Below are positions 7,334-15,973 of a stretch of 44,783 nt of DNA, piece by piece. Position numbers and translations under genes: made by a program. The DNA is from Muribaculaceae bacterium. GTDB taxonomy: Bacteria > Bacteroidota > Bacteroidia > Bacteroidales > Muribaculaceae. How positions within the stretch are numbered: position 1 is the stretch's first letter; each line of letters opens with the position of its first letter. The DNA lies in NCBI GenBank assembly GCA_016281825.1, contig JAEEJI010000036.1, positions 1 through 44,783 on the forward strand, written 5' to 3'. The notes below the pieces were generated by a model. It was not told the origin of the DNA and ran no database searches. It saw only the letters and a program-made list of their open reading frames with translations.

Positions 7334-9737
7334 AGAATTTGAGTTGTAGGCGGGCGTTGATTTGTCGGCGGGTGAGGTAGTTGGGCACGGCGTACTGCAT
7401 GTCGTTGACGTCGGTGACCCAATAGTAACTGCTCACGTTGCTGATGTCGAAGATGTTGAACACATCCACACCCAGCCAGATGCTCTTGAAATGGCTCAGG
7501 AAACCTGTGGCGGGACGGTGATCGGGCCCGACGAGCATGAAGCTAAGGCCAATGTCAACGCGCTTGTAGGCGGGCTGGCGGAAGTAGGCCTGGTCGCGGG
7601 TCATGCGAGGAGCCGTGGTGGGCAGACCGTCGCTGATGATGCCCTTGAGGCTGAACTTGAGACGGGGTACAGCAGGGAAATAGTCGGTGAAGAACACCGC
7701 CACACTATACCGCTGGTCGGTGGGACGCGGCACCTTCACGCCATTGAGGGTCTCCTGGGTCTTCATCAGCGAGAAGCTGAGCCAGGAGTCGGTACCCTCG
7801 ACAAACTGCCCGAAGAGTTTCATGTCGATTCCAGCCACATAACCGCTGCCCTCATTTTGGCCTGTATAGACCATCTTGAGGTTGTCAACCTCGTAGGGGA
7901 TGATGTTGGTCAGGTTCTTGTAATAGAGTTCGGTGGTAAACTTGAAAGGCCTGTTGAGCGCGCGGAAACTATAGTCGCCACCCAGAATGGCATGTACACT
8001 GCGCTGGCTCTTGATGTCGCTGTTCAAGGCAATATAGGCATTGCCCAACGAGTCGATGCGCTCCATGCGGTACTCCTTGTAGAAAGGTGCCTGATAATAA
8101 AGTCCGCCTGCCAATCGCAACGAGAAGTGGTTGTTCTTCTCAGGCACGAAGCCGATGCTGAAGCGTGGCGAGACGAGCGTCTCTTTGTTGAAGTCCCAAT
8201 AGCTGACGCGCACACCGCCGTTGATTGACCACATTCCAGCGCTGGACATCAGTTTGTAGGTGTCTTGGACAAACACGGCGAAGCGGGTGGTGTTGAGGTC
8301 ATGGTTGGAGCGTTGGTTATAGATGACATTCACCTCGTTGACGATATGCGGCAGCGAATAGCCTGCCGAGTCGCGCCATTGCCACTCGCTGGAACGGTCG
8401 TAGATGCTCTCGCGCCGCATCGATACGCCATAACTCAAGTTGTTGTGGTTGATGCCTGTATTGCCCTTGAGCGTTACATCGAAGACATTGAGTTTGAGTC
8501 GGTTGCGGGCATGCTCATGATACTTGCCCACACCCAACTCGCCACCAACGGCATCCTCACCACCTGTACCTGCCTCGTCAAGCCAGTATTCGCCATGGAT
8601 ATCGTATGACACGAGCTCATTGGTCTGATAGCCCGAAGCCTGCAAGGTGAAGTCGTTGCCCTTGTTCGGACGGTAGTTGAACGACAGGGCACCAAAGTAG
8701 GTATAGAACTTGTCACGCTCCTGACCATCGAAGTAGACCTTGAACGACTTGGCGTTGGTTGATGTGCCGAAGCTGGTCTCACGGTTGGCGGGGACGAAGC
8801 GGTAGTTGTTCAAGGCGATATTGCCCAAGAACGACGCGCGGAACTTGTCGCTGGGCTTGAGCACCATGTAGGTCTGATAATCAAAGTATTGAGGGTCATA
8901 CTCTCCCTTGCTCTCGAGCGAGCCAAGCAGTGAAGAGTTGCGCTTGTAGCGAGCTCCGTGCATCATCGAGAACTTCGAGCCGCCGTAGCCCAGCATCAGG
9001 GTGCCGCCTTGCAGGCTTGCCGACAATGCCCCCTCGAACGCCTCAGGGTCGCGGTAGGTGATATCGAGCACCGACGACATCTTGTCGCCATATTCGGCGT
9101 TGAAGCCTCCTGTCGAGAACTCCACCTTCTGCACCATGTCGCCATTGATGATGCTCAAGCCCTCTTGTTGGCCGCTGCTGATGAGCTGGGGACGGTAAAC
9201 CTCTATGCCGTTGATATAGACACTGTTCTCGTCGTATGAACCACCTCGCACCATGTATTGCGAAGACATCTCGTTCTTGCTGCTCACGCCCGCCATGGTG
9301 GTGAGCACATTTTCCACCACATTGCCGCTAGCGCTGGGCGTGATGCTTGTTTGGCTCACGTCGATGCCCTGCATGGCATTGGTCTGTTTCTTATACTCGG
9401 TGACGGTGACCTCGGTCAACTCGTGGGTCTTCTCGTAGAGCTTGGGATTGAGCTGGATGGTGCCCTCGGGCTTGATGAGTTGGCGCGTGACGGTGCTATA
9501 GCCCATGCACGAGAACTCGACCATGATTGTGTCGGCCTTGGCGACCGAGACCTCATAAATGCCTTTCTCGTTGGTATTAACTCCGATGGCAGTGCCCAAG
9601 ATGCGCACAGTGGCGAACTCGATGGGCTGTCCGGCATCATCCACGACCTTGCCGGTAATCTTGACCTGCGCTACGGCGCTCATGCCCATCATCAGGCACA
9701 AGAGCACAACACATGTATATTTCAATCTTCTTATCAC
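7332..9737 (-). CDS. TonB-dependent outer-membrane receptor with carboxypeptidase-like N-domain
   Basis: This 801-residue protein has a signal peptide (to about AVAQ, residue 24). A CarboxypepD_reg-like beta-sandwich follows at about 25-105 (ITGKVVDDAGQPIEFATV). The TonB plug is at about 110-225, including YMVRGGSYDENSVYING. A 22-strand-type barrel ends in the aromatic terminus INARLQLKF. No SusD-like lipoprotein is adjacent, so this is an orphan receptor rather than a SusC, probably for a metal complex, peptide or small ligand. It lies 100 bp behind engB on the same strand. I see no clear promoter in the gap, so read-through from engB is possible. A 7-bp repeat begins at its stop codon. Confidence 0.85.
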   Translation of the reverse strand: MIRRLKYTCVVLLCLMMGMSAVAQVKITGKVVDDAGQPIEFATVRILGTAIGVNTNEKGIYEVSVAKADTIMVEFSCMGYSTVTRQLIKPEGTIQLNPKLYEKTHELTEVTVTEYKKQTNAMQGIDVSQTSITPSASGNVVENVLTTMAGVSSKNEMSSQYMVRGGSYDENSVYINGIEVYRPQLISSGQQEGLSIINGDMVQKVEFSTGGFNAEYGDKMSSVLDITYRDPEAFEGALSASLQGGTLMLGYGGSKFSMMHGARYKRNSSLLGSLESKGEYDPQYFDYQTYMVLKPSDKFRASFLGNIALNNYRFVPANRETSFGTSTNAKSFKVYFDGQERDKFYTYFGALSFNYRPNKGNDFTLQASGYQTNELVSYDIHGEYWLDEAGTGGEDAVGGELGVGKYHEHARNRLKLNVFDVTLKGNTGINHNNLSYGVSMRRESIYDRSSEWQWRDSAGYSLPHIVNEVNVIYNQRSNHDLNTTRFAVFVQDTYKLMSSAGMWSINGGVRVSYWDFNKETLVSPRFSIGFVPEKNNHFSLRLAGGLYYQAPFYKEYRMERIDSLGNAYIALNSDIKSQRSVHAILGGDYSFRALNRPFKFTTELYYKNLTNIIPYEVDNLKMVYTGQNEGSGYVAGIDMKLFGQFVEGTDSWLSFSLMKTQETLNGVKVPRPTDQRYSVAVFFTDYFPAVPRLKFSLKGIISDGLPTTAPRMTRDQAYFRQPAYKRVDIGLSFMLVGPDHRPATGFLSHFKSIWLGVDVFNIFDISNVSSYYWVTDVNDMQYAVPNYLTRRQINARLQLKF

Positions 9738-9837
9738 GAATTTTCGAATTAGAGAATATTATTTTTTGAACAAGCCACATGAGACTTTGTTCTGAAAAAT
9801 AATAACGCAGAAAAATCGGATAAATTATAAATCACTA

Positions 9838-10455
9838 TCAAGAATCAGCGCTTTGCTCCTTAAGCTGGGTGTTGATGCTGGCGATGTAGTCGAGGAGCTC
9901 GTCGCGGCCACGGCCGTCCTCACTGCTGGTGAGGAAGATGGGCGGCAACTCTTCCCAAGTATTGAGCAGCTCGCGCTTATAGGTGGCGACTGCCTCGGCT
10001 GCAGCCTTCTTGCCGATCTTGTCGAGCTTGGTGAACACGATGGCGAAGGGTACGCCACTCTCTCCCAACCACTGCATGAAGTCGATGTCAATCTTTTGGG
10101 GCTTGAGGCGACTGTCCACGAGCACAAAGAGGCATGACATCTGCTGTCGCGCCATTATGTAGCCGCGGATGATGCGCTCAAGCTGCTGTCGCTGCTCCTT
10201 GCCACGACGTGCATAACCATAACCTGGCAGGTCGACGATATACCACTCGTCGTTGATGCGGAAGTGGTTGATGAGCAGCGTCTTTCCTGGTGTCTGCGAG
10301 GTCTTCGCCAATCCTTTCCGCTCGGTGAGCATGTTGATGAGCGAAGACTTGCCCACATTGCTTCGTCCAATGAAAGCATACTCCGGCAAAGTTGAATCGG
10401 GGCATTTGTTCACATCACTGTTGCTAATTTCAAATTCGGCAGTACGTATCTTCAT
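9838..10455 (-). CDS. engB: Ribosome biogenesis GTPase EngB (YihA/YsxC)
   Basis: The 205-residue GTPase aids late 50S subunit assembly. Its motifs are G1 GRSNVGKSS (from residue 30), the TPGKT switch region, G3 DLPGYGYA and G4 TKLDK. I choose MKIRTAEF at 10455 rather than the upstream in-frame ATG at 10533. A strong promoter at 10474-10505 places transcription start near 10467, downstream of that earlier ATG, and family members begin with this sequence. The very short leader is notable. The next gene downstream is the TonB receptor. Confidence 0.95.
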   Translation of the reverse strand: MKIRTAEFEISNSDVNKCPDSTLPEYAFIGRSNVGKSSLINMLTERKGLAKTSQTPGKTLLINHFRINDEWYIVDLPGYGYARRGKEQRQQLERIIRGYIMARQQMSCLFVLVDSRLKPQKIDIDFMQWLGESGVPFAIVFTKLDKIGKKAAAEAVATYKRELLNTWEELPPIFLTSSEDGRGRDELLDYIASINTQLKEQSADS

Positions 10456-10473
10456 TTTCTTCAATATTTTTGG

Positions 10474-10505
10474 CAAAGGTAGCACTTTTTTGCCACATAA
10501 ACAAA
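10474..10505 (-). promoter_or_regulatory. Promoter of engB
   Basis: TTTG (10505-10502), 20 bp, then TACCTTTG (10481-10474) on the minus strand matches the Bacteroidetes consensus exactly. The upstream box overlaps the tail of the mdh terminator. Confidence 0.85.
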
Positions 10506-10506
10506 C

Positions 10507-10534
10507 GATGCCGGCATCGCTAGACACCGGCATC
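10507..10534 (-). terminator. Terminator downstream of mdh
   Basis: GATGCCGG (10507-10514) and CCGGCATC (10527-10534) form an 8-bp GC-rich stem with a 12-nt loop. On the minus strand the tail GTTTGTTTATG follows. It is placed 20 bp after the mdh stop and directly before the engB promoter. Confidence 0.65.
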
Positions 10535-10553
10535 GGATTTCATTGTGCATCAA

Positions 10554-11546
10554 TTAAAGGTTGGGGTTAACCTTGCTCCACTCACTGATGGGGGGCACGA
10601 TGTTCAGCTCAACCAGTTCGTCGCGCATCTTGCACAAGTGTTCGTAACTGGCATCAAGTTTGGCCATCTCCTCGGGTGTGCCGTGCGGCATCTTAAAAGT
10701 GCAGCCATTCTCGTCGAGTGTGGTGTCCATCGCCATCATGATGTTCTGATACTTCTCGTTCTTGACGAAGGTACCGGCAGGCCATACGAACTTCTCTCCG
10801 CCCATGACCGAACGAATCATCTCAACCGAGAGATAGGCCGGGCTCTGGAACGAGCTGCGTCCGCGCAGTTCGATAATCTTTGCGCCACCCTTGGTGACAT
10901 CCACTTTCATCTGCTCCCATTCCTCAGCAGTCAATTTGCCCTGCTCAATGAGGTCGTAGAGGGGTGTGCCATCAATGCGCACTTGCGAACCGAAGACAGC
11001 CATCTGCTCACCGTGGCCACCATAGGTGGTACAACCAGTGACCTTGCTCTGCATCACGCCGAAGTGTTTGGCCAGGGCACTTTGCAGACGGGTCGAGTCG
11101 AGCCCGGCGAGAGTGGTAACCTGCGAAGGCTTCAAGCCCGAGTAAAGCAGGGTTACCAGACCGGTGAGGTCGGCAGGATTGAAGATGATAACCACATGTT
11201 TCACATCGGGGCAATACTCCTTGATGTTCTTTCCCAGTCCTTCGGCAATCTCACAGTTACCCTTGAGCAGGTCCTCACGGGTCATGCCAGCCTTGCGGGG
11301 TGCGCCACCACTGCTGATGATGTACTTAGCACCCTTGAATGCCTCGGCAGCATCCGTAGTTGCTGTAATTTTCACATCGCCAAATCCGCTCTGACGCATC
11401 TCCTCGGCCACACCTTCGGGCGAGAACACGTCATACAGACAGATATCATCGGTCAAGCCCATCATCAGGGCAGTCTGAACCATATTCGATCCAATCATGC
11501 CGGCAGCGCCGACAATAACCAGCTTGTCGTTAGTCAAAAATGCCAT
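10554..11546 (-). CDS. mdh: Malate dehydrogenase
   Basis: This 330-residue NAD-dependent enzyme of the lactate/malate dehydrogenase family interconverts malate and oxaloacetate. Visible features are the nucleotide-binding GAAGMIGS (residues 13-20), the substrate-binding arginines in APRKAGMTR (Arg84, Arg90), LDSTRL with Arg153, and the catalytic His178 in TYGGHGE. In Bacteroidales it works with fumarase (also in this window, at 29918) in the reductive branch from oxaloacetate to fumarate and succinate. It has its own promoter (11607-11638) and terminator (10507-10534). Confidence 0.95.
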   Translation of the reverse strand: MAFLTNDKLVIVGAAGMIGSNMVQTALMMGLTDDICLYDVFSPEGVAEEMRQSGFGDVKITATTDAAEAFKGAKYIISSGGAPRKAGMTREDLLKGNCEIAEGLGKNIKEYCPDVKHVVIIFNPADLTGLVTLLYSGLKPSQVTTLAGLDSTRLQSALAKHFGVMQSKVTGCTTYGGHGEQMAVFGSQVRIDGTPLYDLIEQGKLTAEEWEQMKVDVTKGGAKIIELRGRSSFQSPAYLSVEMIRSVMGGEKFVWPAGTFVKNEKYQNIMMAMDTTLDENGCTFKMPHGTPEEMAKLDASYEHLCKMRDELVELNIVPPISEWSKVNPNL

Positions 11547-11606
11547 TTCAATCTTTTAGTTTAATGAGTTATGTATTAAAATTATAATTCTCTTAAAAAC
11601 AGACTG

Positions 11607-11638
11607 CAAAGATACACGATTTCGCCCAATGTGCCAAA
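11607..11638 (-). promoter_or_regulatory. Promoter of mdh
   Basis: TTTG (11638-11635), 20 bp, TATCTTTG (11614-11607) on the minus strand. The leader to the mdh ATG at 11546 is about 55 nt and AT-rich. Confidence 0.85.
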
Positions 11639-11665
11639 CTTATTCAATTAAATATTGTCAAAAAA

Positions 11666-11751
11666 GAGGCGAGAAGCAAGAAACAAGAGGCAAGAAACGA
11701 GAGGCAAGAAATTGGAATACAAAATTCTTAATTCTTAATTCTTAATTCTTA
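11666..11751. repeat. Two adjacent 7-bp-period tandem repeats
   Basis: 11666-11714 holds seven heptamers of the type GA(G/A)(G/A)C(A/G)A. After 9 bp, 11724-11751 holds four exact ATTCTTA units. The two arrays have unrelated sequence but the same period. The second runs into the recR promoter region. Confidence 0.9.
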
Positions 11752-11763
11752 ATTAAAAAATCG

Positions 11764-11771
11764 TACCTTTG
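11764..11771 (+). promoter_or_regulatory. -7 box of recR
   Basis: TACCTTTG fits the -7 element. It sits in the context AAAAAATCGTACCTTTGC, which recurs exactly at the rpoN promoter (42091-42108). The expected -33 position falls inside the ATTCTTA array and has no clear TTTG. Confidence 0.65.
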
Positions 11772-11791
11772 CAGGTCAAATCAAGAGATCT

Positions 11792-12421
11792 ATGGACCAA
11801 GAATTTGCATCATCATTGCTTGAACAGGCTGTTAGCCAGTTTGCCTCTTTGCCAGGCATCGGTCGGAAGACCGCGTTGCGGTTGGTACTGCATCTGCTCA
11901 AGCAGAGCGAGCCCGACGTGACGCGCTTCGGAGAGGCAATCATCAGGCTACGCCGCGAGATACGCTATTGTAAGGTGTGCCACAACATCAGCGAGAGCGA
12001 GGTGTGTCCCATCTGCAACAACCCCAGTCGCGACGCGTCGACAGTGTGTGTGGTGGAGAACGTCAAGGACGTGATGAGCATCGAGAACACCCAGCAACAC
12101 CATGGGTTGTACCATGTGCTGGGCGGACTCATTTCCCCCATGGACGGCATCGGGCCACAAGATATTGAAATTGACAGTCTAGTGGAGCGTGTCAAAGGCG
12201 GAGGTGTCCATGAGGTCATCCTCGCACTGAGCGCGACTATGGAGGGCGACACCACTAACTTCTACATCTTCCGCCGCTTGGCGCCCTACCCCGACGTGAA
12301 AGTGACGATGTTGGCGCGTGGCGTGAGTGTGGGCAATGAGATTGAGTACACCGACGAGCTGACGCTAGGTCGTTCCATCCTGAACCGAACCCTGTTCAGC
12401 GACACCTTTGCAAAACAATAG
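11792..12421 (+). CDS. recR: Recombination protein RecR
   Basis: This 209-residue protein acts with RecO and RecF to load RecA on single-stranded gaps. It shows the N-terminal helix-hairpin-helix ([12 protein letters not shown]), a four-Cys zinc motif (Cys60, 63, 72 and 75 in CKVCHN and CPIC) and a TOPRIM domain (about 80-175, with VVENVKDV and a C-terminal [12 protein letters not shown]). Its length is normal for the family. A small ORF follows after a 7-bp repeat. Confidence 0.97.
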   Translation: MDQEFASSLLEQAVSQFASLPGIGRKTALRLVLHLLKQSEPDVTRFGEAIIRLRREIRYCKVCHNISESEVCPICNNPSRDASTVCVVENVKDVMSIENTQQHHGLYHVLGGLISPMDGIGPQDIEIDSLVERVKGGGVHEVILALSATMEGDTTNFYIFRRLAPYPDVKVTMLARGVSVGNEIEYTDELTLGRSILNRTLFSDTFAKQ

Positions 12422-12440
12422 AGAGTGGATAACAGAGTGT

Positions 12441-12482
12441 CCTTAATCCTTAATTCTTAATTCTAAATTCTAAATTCTAAAT
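12441..12482. repeat. Tandem repeat, 6 units of 7 bp
   Basis: The units run from CCTTAAT through TCTTAAT to TCTAAAT without a phase break, between recR and the small ORF that starts at 12490. Confidence 0.9.
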
Positions 12483-12489
12483 TCAAAGA

Positions 12490-12666
12490 GTGGCCGACAA
12501 CTATTTAGACAAACAATTTCAGGATTATGAGGCTCGACAGGCCAAGAAGGAGAAAGCCCGCAAAGAAAGGCTCCGCCGTTATCGCGAAGCCTATATCAAG
12601 CGGCTGAAGAGTTCTCCACCCTCTATCCCCCCAAAAGAGGAGGAAGCAAAAAGCGAGCAACCTTAA
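12490..12666 (+). CDS. Small basic protein, 58 residues, behind recR
   Basis: The GTG start at 12490 gives MADNYLDKQFQDYEARQ, then a Lys/Arg-rich helix (KKEKARKERLRRYR) and a tail SSPPSIPPKEEEAKSEQP. Small proteins beginning with a DNYLE-like sequence are common in Bacteroidales, which supports a real gene, but no function is known to me. The Pro-rich tail is encoded by 12616-12647, which resembles the intergenic C-run/G-run hairpin family. The C-terminus may therefore be a captured repeat. The stop lies 3 bp from the convergent stop of the pantothenate kinase gene. Confidence 0.6.
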   Translation: MADNYLDKQFQDYEARQAKKEKARKERLRRYREAYIKRLKSSPPSIPPKEEEAKSEQP

Positions 12667-12669
12667 ATA

Positions 12670-13497
12670 TCAACTCTCCTGATGTGCTAGTGCTGCGCCT
12701 AGGGCGGTGCAGTACTCGGCATGGGCTGGTATATGGAAACGCACACCATAAAGGTCTTCCATAATATCAAACACAAGGCGGCACTGGGGCAGGCGCGCCA
12801 ATGTTCCGATGCACACAAAATCGGGGATGCCGCCATTGATTTGCGATAGCACAGCACACGACCCGATAGTCTCCACAACCATGCAGATGAGTCCGAGCGC
12901 GATGTCCTCATGTGTTGCATTGGCATTGCGCACCTTGCCAAAGAGCGAGGCAGTGGCGTGCATGGGTAATCCTTCAAGCACCTTCTTGCTGATGTCGCGG
13001 ATTTGTAGGTTGATGTGCGAGATGTCGCCTTTGGCGGCCATTTCAACCACCTCGGGGATGTCACTGGTTCCCAGCAACAAGTGCGACAGTCCGCGCAATG
13101 TTCCACCACCCATCGAGATACCGCCGATGTGCTTGATGCCAGTCTCGTCGGCACGAACCAACGTGGTTCCAGTTCCCATCGACACGGCAATCAACCGATC
13201 AAGCCCACTGTCGAAACGCGCACCCAGACCATCGGCCTGAAACTCATCGACCTTGGTGGTAGGCAGGCCATAGATGGGTGTCTCGACACTAGAACTGCCC
13301 ACGCCTGTAATCATGACGTGCTCAATGTCGCCCAGCGCGATGCCGTTGTCATAGATATATTTTCCGAATGCGCCGAAGAGCGACGTGATCGGGTCGGCAG
13401 CAGTGATGAACATCGGGTTACACAACTTCTGCCCGTCGCGCAGACCCACAATCTTGGTGGTGCTACCACCCACATCTATTCCGATAACCAGTCCCAT
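12670..13497 (-). CDS. coaW: Type II pantothenate kinase
   Basis: This 275-residue ASKHA-fold kinase phosphorylates pantothenate, the first step of coenzyme A synthesis. It has the N-terminal phosphate loop IGIDVGGSTTKIVG, the central VSMGTGTTLV and GGGTLRGLSHLLLG motifs, and a C-terminal ALGAAL segment. The length matches bacterial type II enzymes, which in general escape CoA feedback. It converges with the small ORF. A -7-like box CAAAATTA (13589-13596, minus strand) overlaps the divergent promoter of the glycosyltransferase. A short 7-bp repeat (GTTAAGA twice, then GTTGATA, 13505-13525) lies just before its start. Confidence 0.9.
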   Translation of the reverse strand: MGLVIGIDVGGSTTKIVGLRDGQKLCNPMFITAADPITSLFGAFGKYIYDNGIALGDIEHVMITGVGSSSVETPIYGLPTTKVDEFQADGLGARFDSGLDRLIAVSMGTGTTLVRADETGIKHIGGISMGGGTLRGLSHLLLGTSDIPEVVEMAAKGDISHINLQIRDISKKVLEGLPMHATASLFGKVRNANATHEDIALGLICMVVETIGSCAVLSQINGGIPDFVCIGTLARLPQCRLVFDIMEDLYGVRFHIPAHAEYCTALGAALAHQES

Positions 13498-13605
13498 CTG
13501 TTTTAGTTAAGAGTTAAGAGTTGATAGTTTACTGCTAAAAACCAATGGCTGAAGGCTAGAAGCAGATTGTACTTCTCGCTTGTGGCAACAAAATTAGATG
13601 TTTTT

Positions 13606-13636
13606 TTTGATATATGAAAATAAGAGTGTAATTTTG
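13606..13636 (+). promoter_or_regulatory. Promoter of the family 2 glycosyltransferase
   Basis: TTTG (13606-13609), 19 bp, TAATTTTG (13629-13636). Transcription would begin near 13643, so translation must start at the GTG at 13652 and not at the ATG at 13598. Confidence 0.75.
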
Positions 13637-13651
13637 TCGTTATTTTATATT

Positions 13652-14776
13652 GTGGATATCACAATCGTCATCGTCAACTACCGCGTAAAGTACTTTCTAG
13701 AGCAGACTTTGCGTTCGGTCGAGGAGGCCCTGGAAGGTCTCCAAGGTGAGGTGTATGTCGTTGATAACAACTCGGGTGACGATTCGGTAGAGCATGCCCG
13801 CAAATTGTTCCCTTGGGTGAAATACATTGAGAACAAAAAGAATGTGGGCTTTGCGCGTGCCAACAACCAAGGCATCGTAGCCGCCAAGGGTGAGTTTACC
13901 CTGATTTTGAACCCCGACACCATCATTTCGTCCGAGAGCCTGTGCCGCCCCATCGCCTGGATGCGTGAGCATCCAGAATGTGGTGCCGTGGGTGTGCGCA
14001 TGGTCGACGGAAATGGAGCATTCCTGCCCGAGTCGAAGCGCGCCTTCCCCACCCCTTGGGTGTCGTTCTGCAAGATTTTCGGCTTGTCTAAACTGTTCCC
14101 CAATTCGCCTTTCTTTGCCAAGTATCACTTGCGCTACCTGAGCGACCACGAAGCACATCAGATAGACATCTTGTCGGGTGCCTTCATGTTGTGCCGTACG
14201 CGGTTGCTGCAAGAGGTTGGCGGCTTTGACGAGGATTTCTTCATGTACGGCGAAGACATCGACCTTAGTTACCGCATGTACAAGACTGGCCAGACCAACT
14301 GGTATCTGCCTGTCGAGATTATCCACTACAAGGGCGAAAGCACCAAGAAGGACACGATGCGCTATGTGCGTGTGTTCTACGAGGCGATGCTCATCTTCTA
14401 TCGCAAGCATTACCCACGCTACAGCTGGGTGGGGTATCCGTTAGTGCAACTGGGTGTCGTCGTTCGAGCATCCATGGCAATGCTCAAGCGCGCCTTCCAG
14501 CGCATACTGCCCACCAAGAGTCCGCATCCCACGAATAATGCTCCTTGGGTCATCCTGAGCGAGAACCATGCGCGTGTCACGATGGCGACCGGTCTGAATC
14601 ACTTCAAGATGGCTATCCCCGCCGACGGACCAGCCCAAGTGCTAATTGACGACGCCACCTATAGCTACAGCGAGATTATCCACATCATCGCCACGAACTC
14701 TCGCAAGGGTGTGGAGTTCCACATCTTCTCCTCGGCAAACGAGTTGATTATATCCCCCAAAATGAGCCAAGCATGA
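13652..14776 (+). CDS. Family 2 glycosyltransferase with C-terminal extension
   Basis: With the GTG start at 13652 the protein (374 residues) begins MDITIVIVNYRVKYFLEQTL, the usual N-terminus of Bacteroidetes rhamnosyl-type GT2 enzymes. Visible motifs are VVDNNSGD (about 37-43), NVGFARANNQG, the metal-binding NPDT (88-91) and FMYGEDIDLSYR (about 197-208). A further 80-90 residues after the catalytic domain (from about APWVILSEN) look like a small alpha/beta domain rather than membrane helices. It probably adds a deoxysugar to a cell-surface polysaccharide. Its ATGA overlap with the next gene indicates translational coupling. Confidence 0.85.
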   Translation: MDITIVIVNYRVKYFLEQTLRSVEEALEGLQGEVYVVDNNSGDDSVEHARKLFPWVKYIENKKNVGFARANNQGIVAAKGEFTLILNPDTIISSESLCRPIAWMREHPECGAVGVRMVDGNGAFLPESKRAFPTPWVSFCKIFGLSKLFPNSPFFAKYHLRYLSDHEAHQIDILSGAFMLCRTRLLQEVGGFDEDFFMYGEDIDLSYRMYKTGQTNWYLPVEIIHYKGESTKKDTMRYVRVFYEAMLIFYRKHYPRYSWVGYPLVQLGVVVRASMAMLKRAFQRILPTKSPHPTNNAPWVILSENHARVTMATGLNHFKMAIPADGPAQVLIDDATYSYSEIIHIIATNSRKGVEFHIFSSANELIISPKMSQA

Positions 14777-15297
14777 CAACCCTCATGCACAACGACACTC
14801 TGCGTCTGCGGGCATTGGAGCCTACAGACCTTGACTTGTTGTATGCTTGGGAAAATGATGCCACTGTGTGGACGGTGAGTGACACCGCCGCACCATATTC
14901 ACGCCAAGTTTTGTGGCAATACCTTGAGAGTTACACGGGCGACATCTACCAGTCGCGCCAGTTGCGACTGATAATTGAGCTGAACGACGGTACCGCCGTT
15001 GGCACCGTCGACTTTTTCCACTATGACCCACTGAATAACCGCGCCGAACTGGGACTACTCATCGCACCGGAGTACCGAGGAAACGGCTACGGTCACATGG
15101 CGCTGCAGCTAGCGTGCGACTATGCGGCACAACACATCGGCATGCGCCAGCTATACGTGTATATCCGCACTGACAACACTGCTTGTCTGAAGTTATTCCA
15201 AGATTTCGGTTTTGAGCAGTCCGGCCTGCTCAAGGCATGGGTCAAGCGCGGCCGCCAATACCACGACGTGGCCTTGCTGCAGCTGCTTCTCAGTTGA
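14773..15297 (+). CDS. GNAT-family N-acetyltransferase (RimJ/RimL/SpeG type)
   Basis: The 174-residue protein opens with LRLRALEPTDLDLLYAWEND, typical of the RimJ/SpeG branch. The acetyl-CoA loop is PEYRGNGYGHMAL (about residues 98-110), and YVYIRTDNTACLKLFQDFGF follows. Its start overlaps the stop of the glycosyltransferase (ATGA at 14773), so the two are one operon. It may acetylate an amino sugar for the same polysaccharide or a protein terminus; the sequence does not decide. The last 8 bp overlap the convergent yqgE gene. Confidence 0.85.
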   Translation: MTTLMHNDTLRLRALEPTDLDLLYAWENDATVWTVSDTAAPYSRQVLWQYLESYTGDIYQSRQLRLIIELNDGTAVGTVDFFHYDPLNNRAELGLLIAPEYRGNGYGHMALQLACDYAAQHIGMRQLYVYIRTDNTACLKLFQDFGFEQSGLLKAWVKRGRQYHDVALLQLLLS

Positions 15298-15895
15298 ATG
15301 AGGGGTTGATGGGCCAGTTGTCCCATAGGCGATAGCGGTCGCCGAAGCGCGACACGGCTTCATGCCACAGTTGCTCCCAATTATCACTCATAATGGTCGC
15401 TATGGGCAGGGCATCGATTACGGCCCAGTCATGACGACTGATTTCTTGCTTCAGTTGCCCAGCTTCCCAACCACTGTAACCCAGACAGAACTTGATGACA
15501 CCATCGATACCATCCTCAGGTCGCCGTCCTCTCAAGTAATCCTGCAACGCCTCGAAGTCCCCCCCGATATACAGGTCACCACCTAGCGGCAATGCGTCGG
15601 GAATCACGTCAGATCCCAGCGTGTGCAGATAGAATAACTGGTCCATTCCCACCGGTCCACCCAAGTAGACAGGAATGCCACGCTCACAGTCAATTTCGGT
15701 CAGTTGATGTTTCAGCGTCCAACCGTGGTAGTTGTTCAGCACAAGTCCCATGCTTCCATGCTGGTCATGGTCAATCATGAGAATGACGCTACGGCGGAAG
15801 AACGGGTCGTTCACCGTAGGTTTGGCAACAAGCAGAGAGCCACGCACAGGTACCATCTGCTCGTCATCGAGGTTGAATATTTTGTCAGGATCCAC
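15290..15895 (-). CDS. yqgE: YqgE/AlgH (UPF0301) family protein
   Basis: The protein contains the family signature VRGSLLVAKPTVNDPFFRRSVILMIDHDQHGSMGLVLN, here given only in part: GSLLVAKP, DPFFRRSV and GSMGLVLN are the key segments. I choose the GTG at 15895 (VDPDKIFNLDDEQ), which gives about 201 residues and matches the usual N-terminus of Bacteroidetes homologues. The longer reading frame from the GTG at 15940 would translate a 7-bp repeat (HSPFPFSIL) and is probably wrong. The function of this family is not settled. It converges with the GNAT gene with an 8-bp overlap. Confidence 0.85.
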   Translation of the reverse strand: MDPDKIFNLDDEQMVPVRGSLLVAKPTVNDPFFRRSVILMIDHDQHGSMGLVLNNYHGWTLKHQLTEIDCERGIPVYLGGPVGMDQLFYLHTLGSDVIPDALPLGGDLYIGGDFEALQDYLRGRRPEDGIDGVIKFCLGYSGWEAGQLKQEISRHDWAVIDALPIATIMSDNWEQLWHEAVSRFGDRYRLWDNWPINPSFN

Positions 15896-15910
15896 TAATA
15901 AATTAAGAAT

Positions 15911-15937
15911 GGAGAATGGAAATGGAGAATGGAGAAT
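15911..15937. repeat. Short 7-bp-period repeat upstream of yqgE
   Basis: The units are GGAGAAT, GGAAAT (one base short), GGAGAAT, GGAGAAT. The array lies in the 78-bp gap between thrC and yqgE, and a further GGAGAA occurs at 15963. Confidence 0.7.
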
Positions 15938-15973
15938 CACGATCCTCCCATTTCATGAAAATGGAGAAAAACG

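Noticed and set aside
10545-11564. Long plus-strand open frame opposite mdh
   Set aside because: It is the mirror frame of a well-conserved mdh gene and has no recognisable family; GC-rich codon use creates such open frames.
15895-15940. Longer YqgE start at GTG 15940
   Set aside because: It would translate a 7-bp repeat, and homologues begin near DKIFNL.
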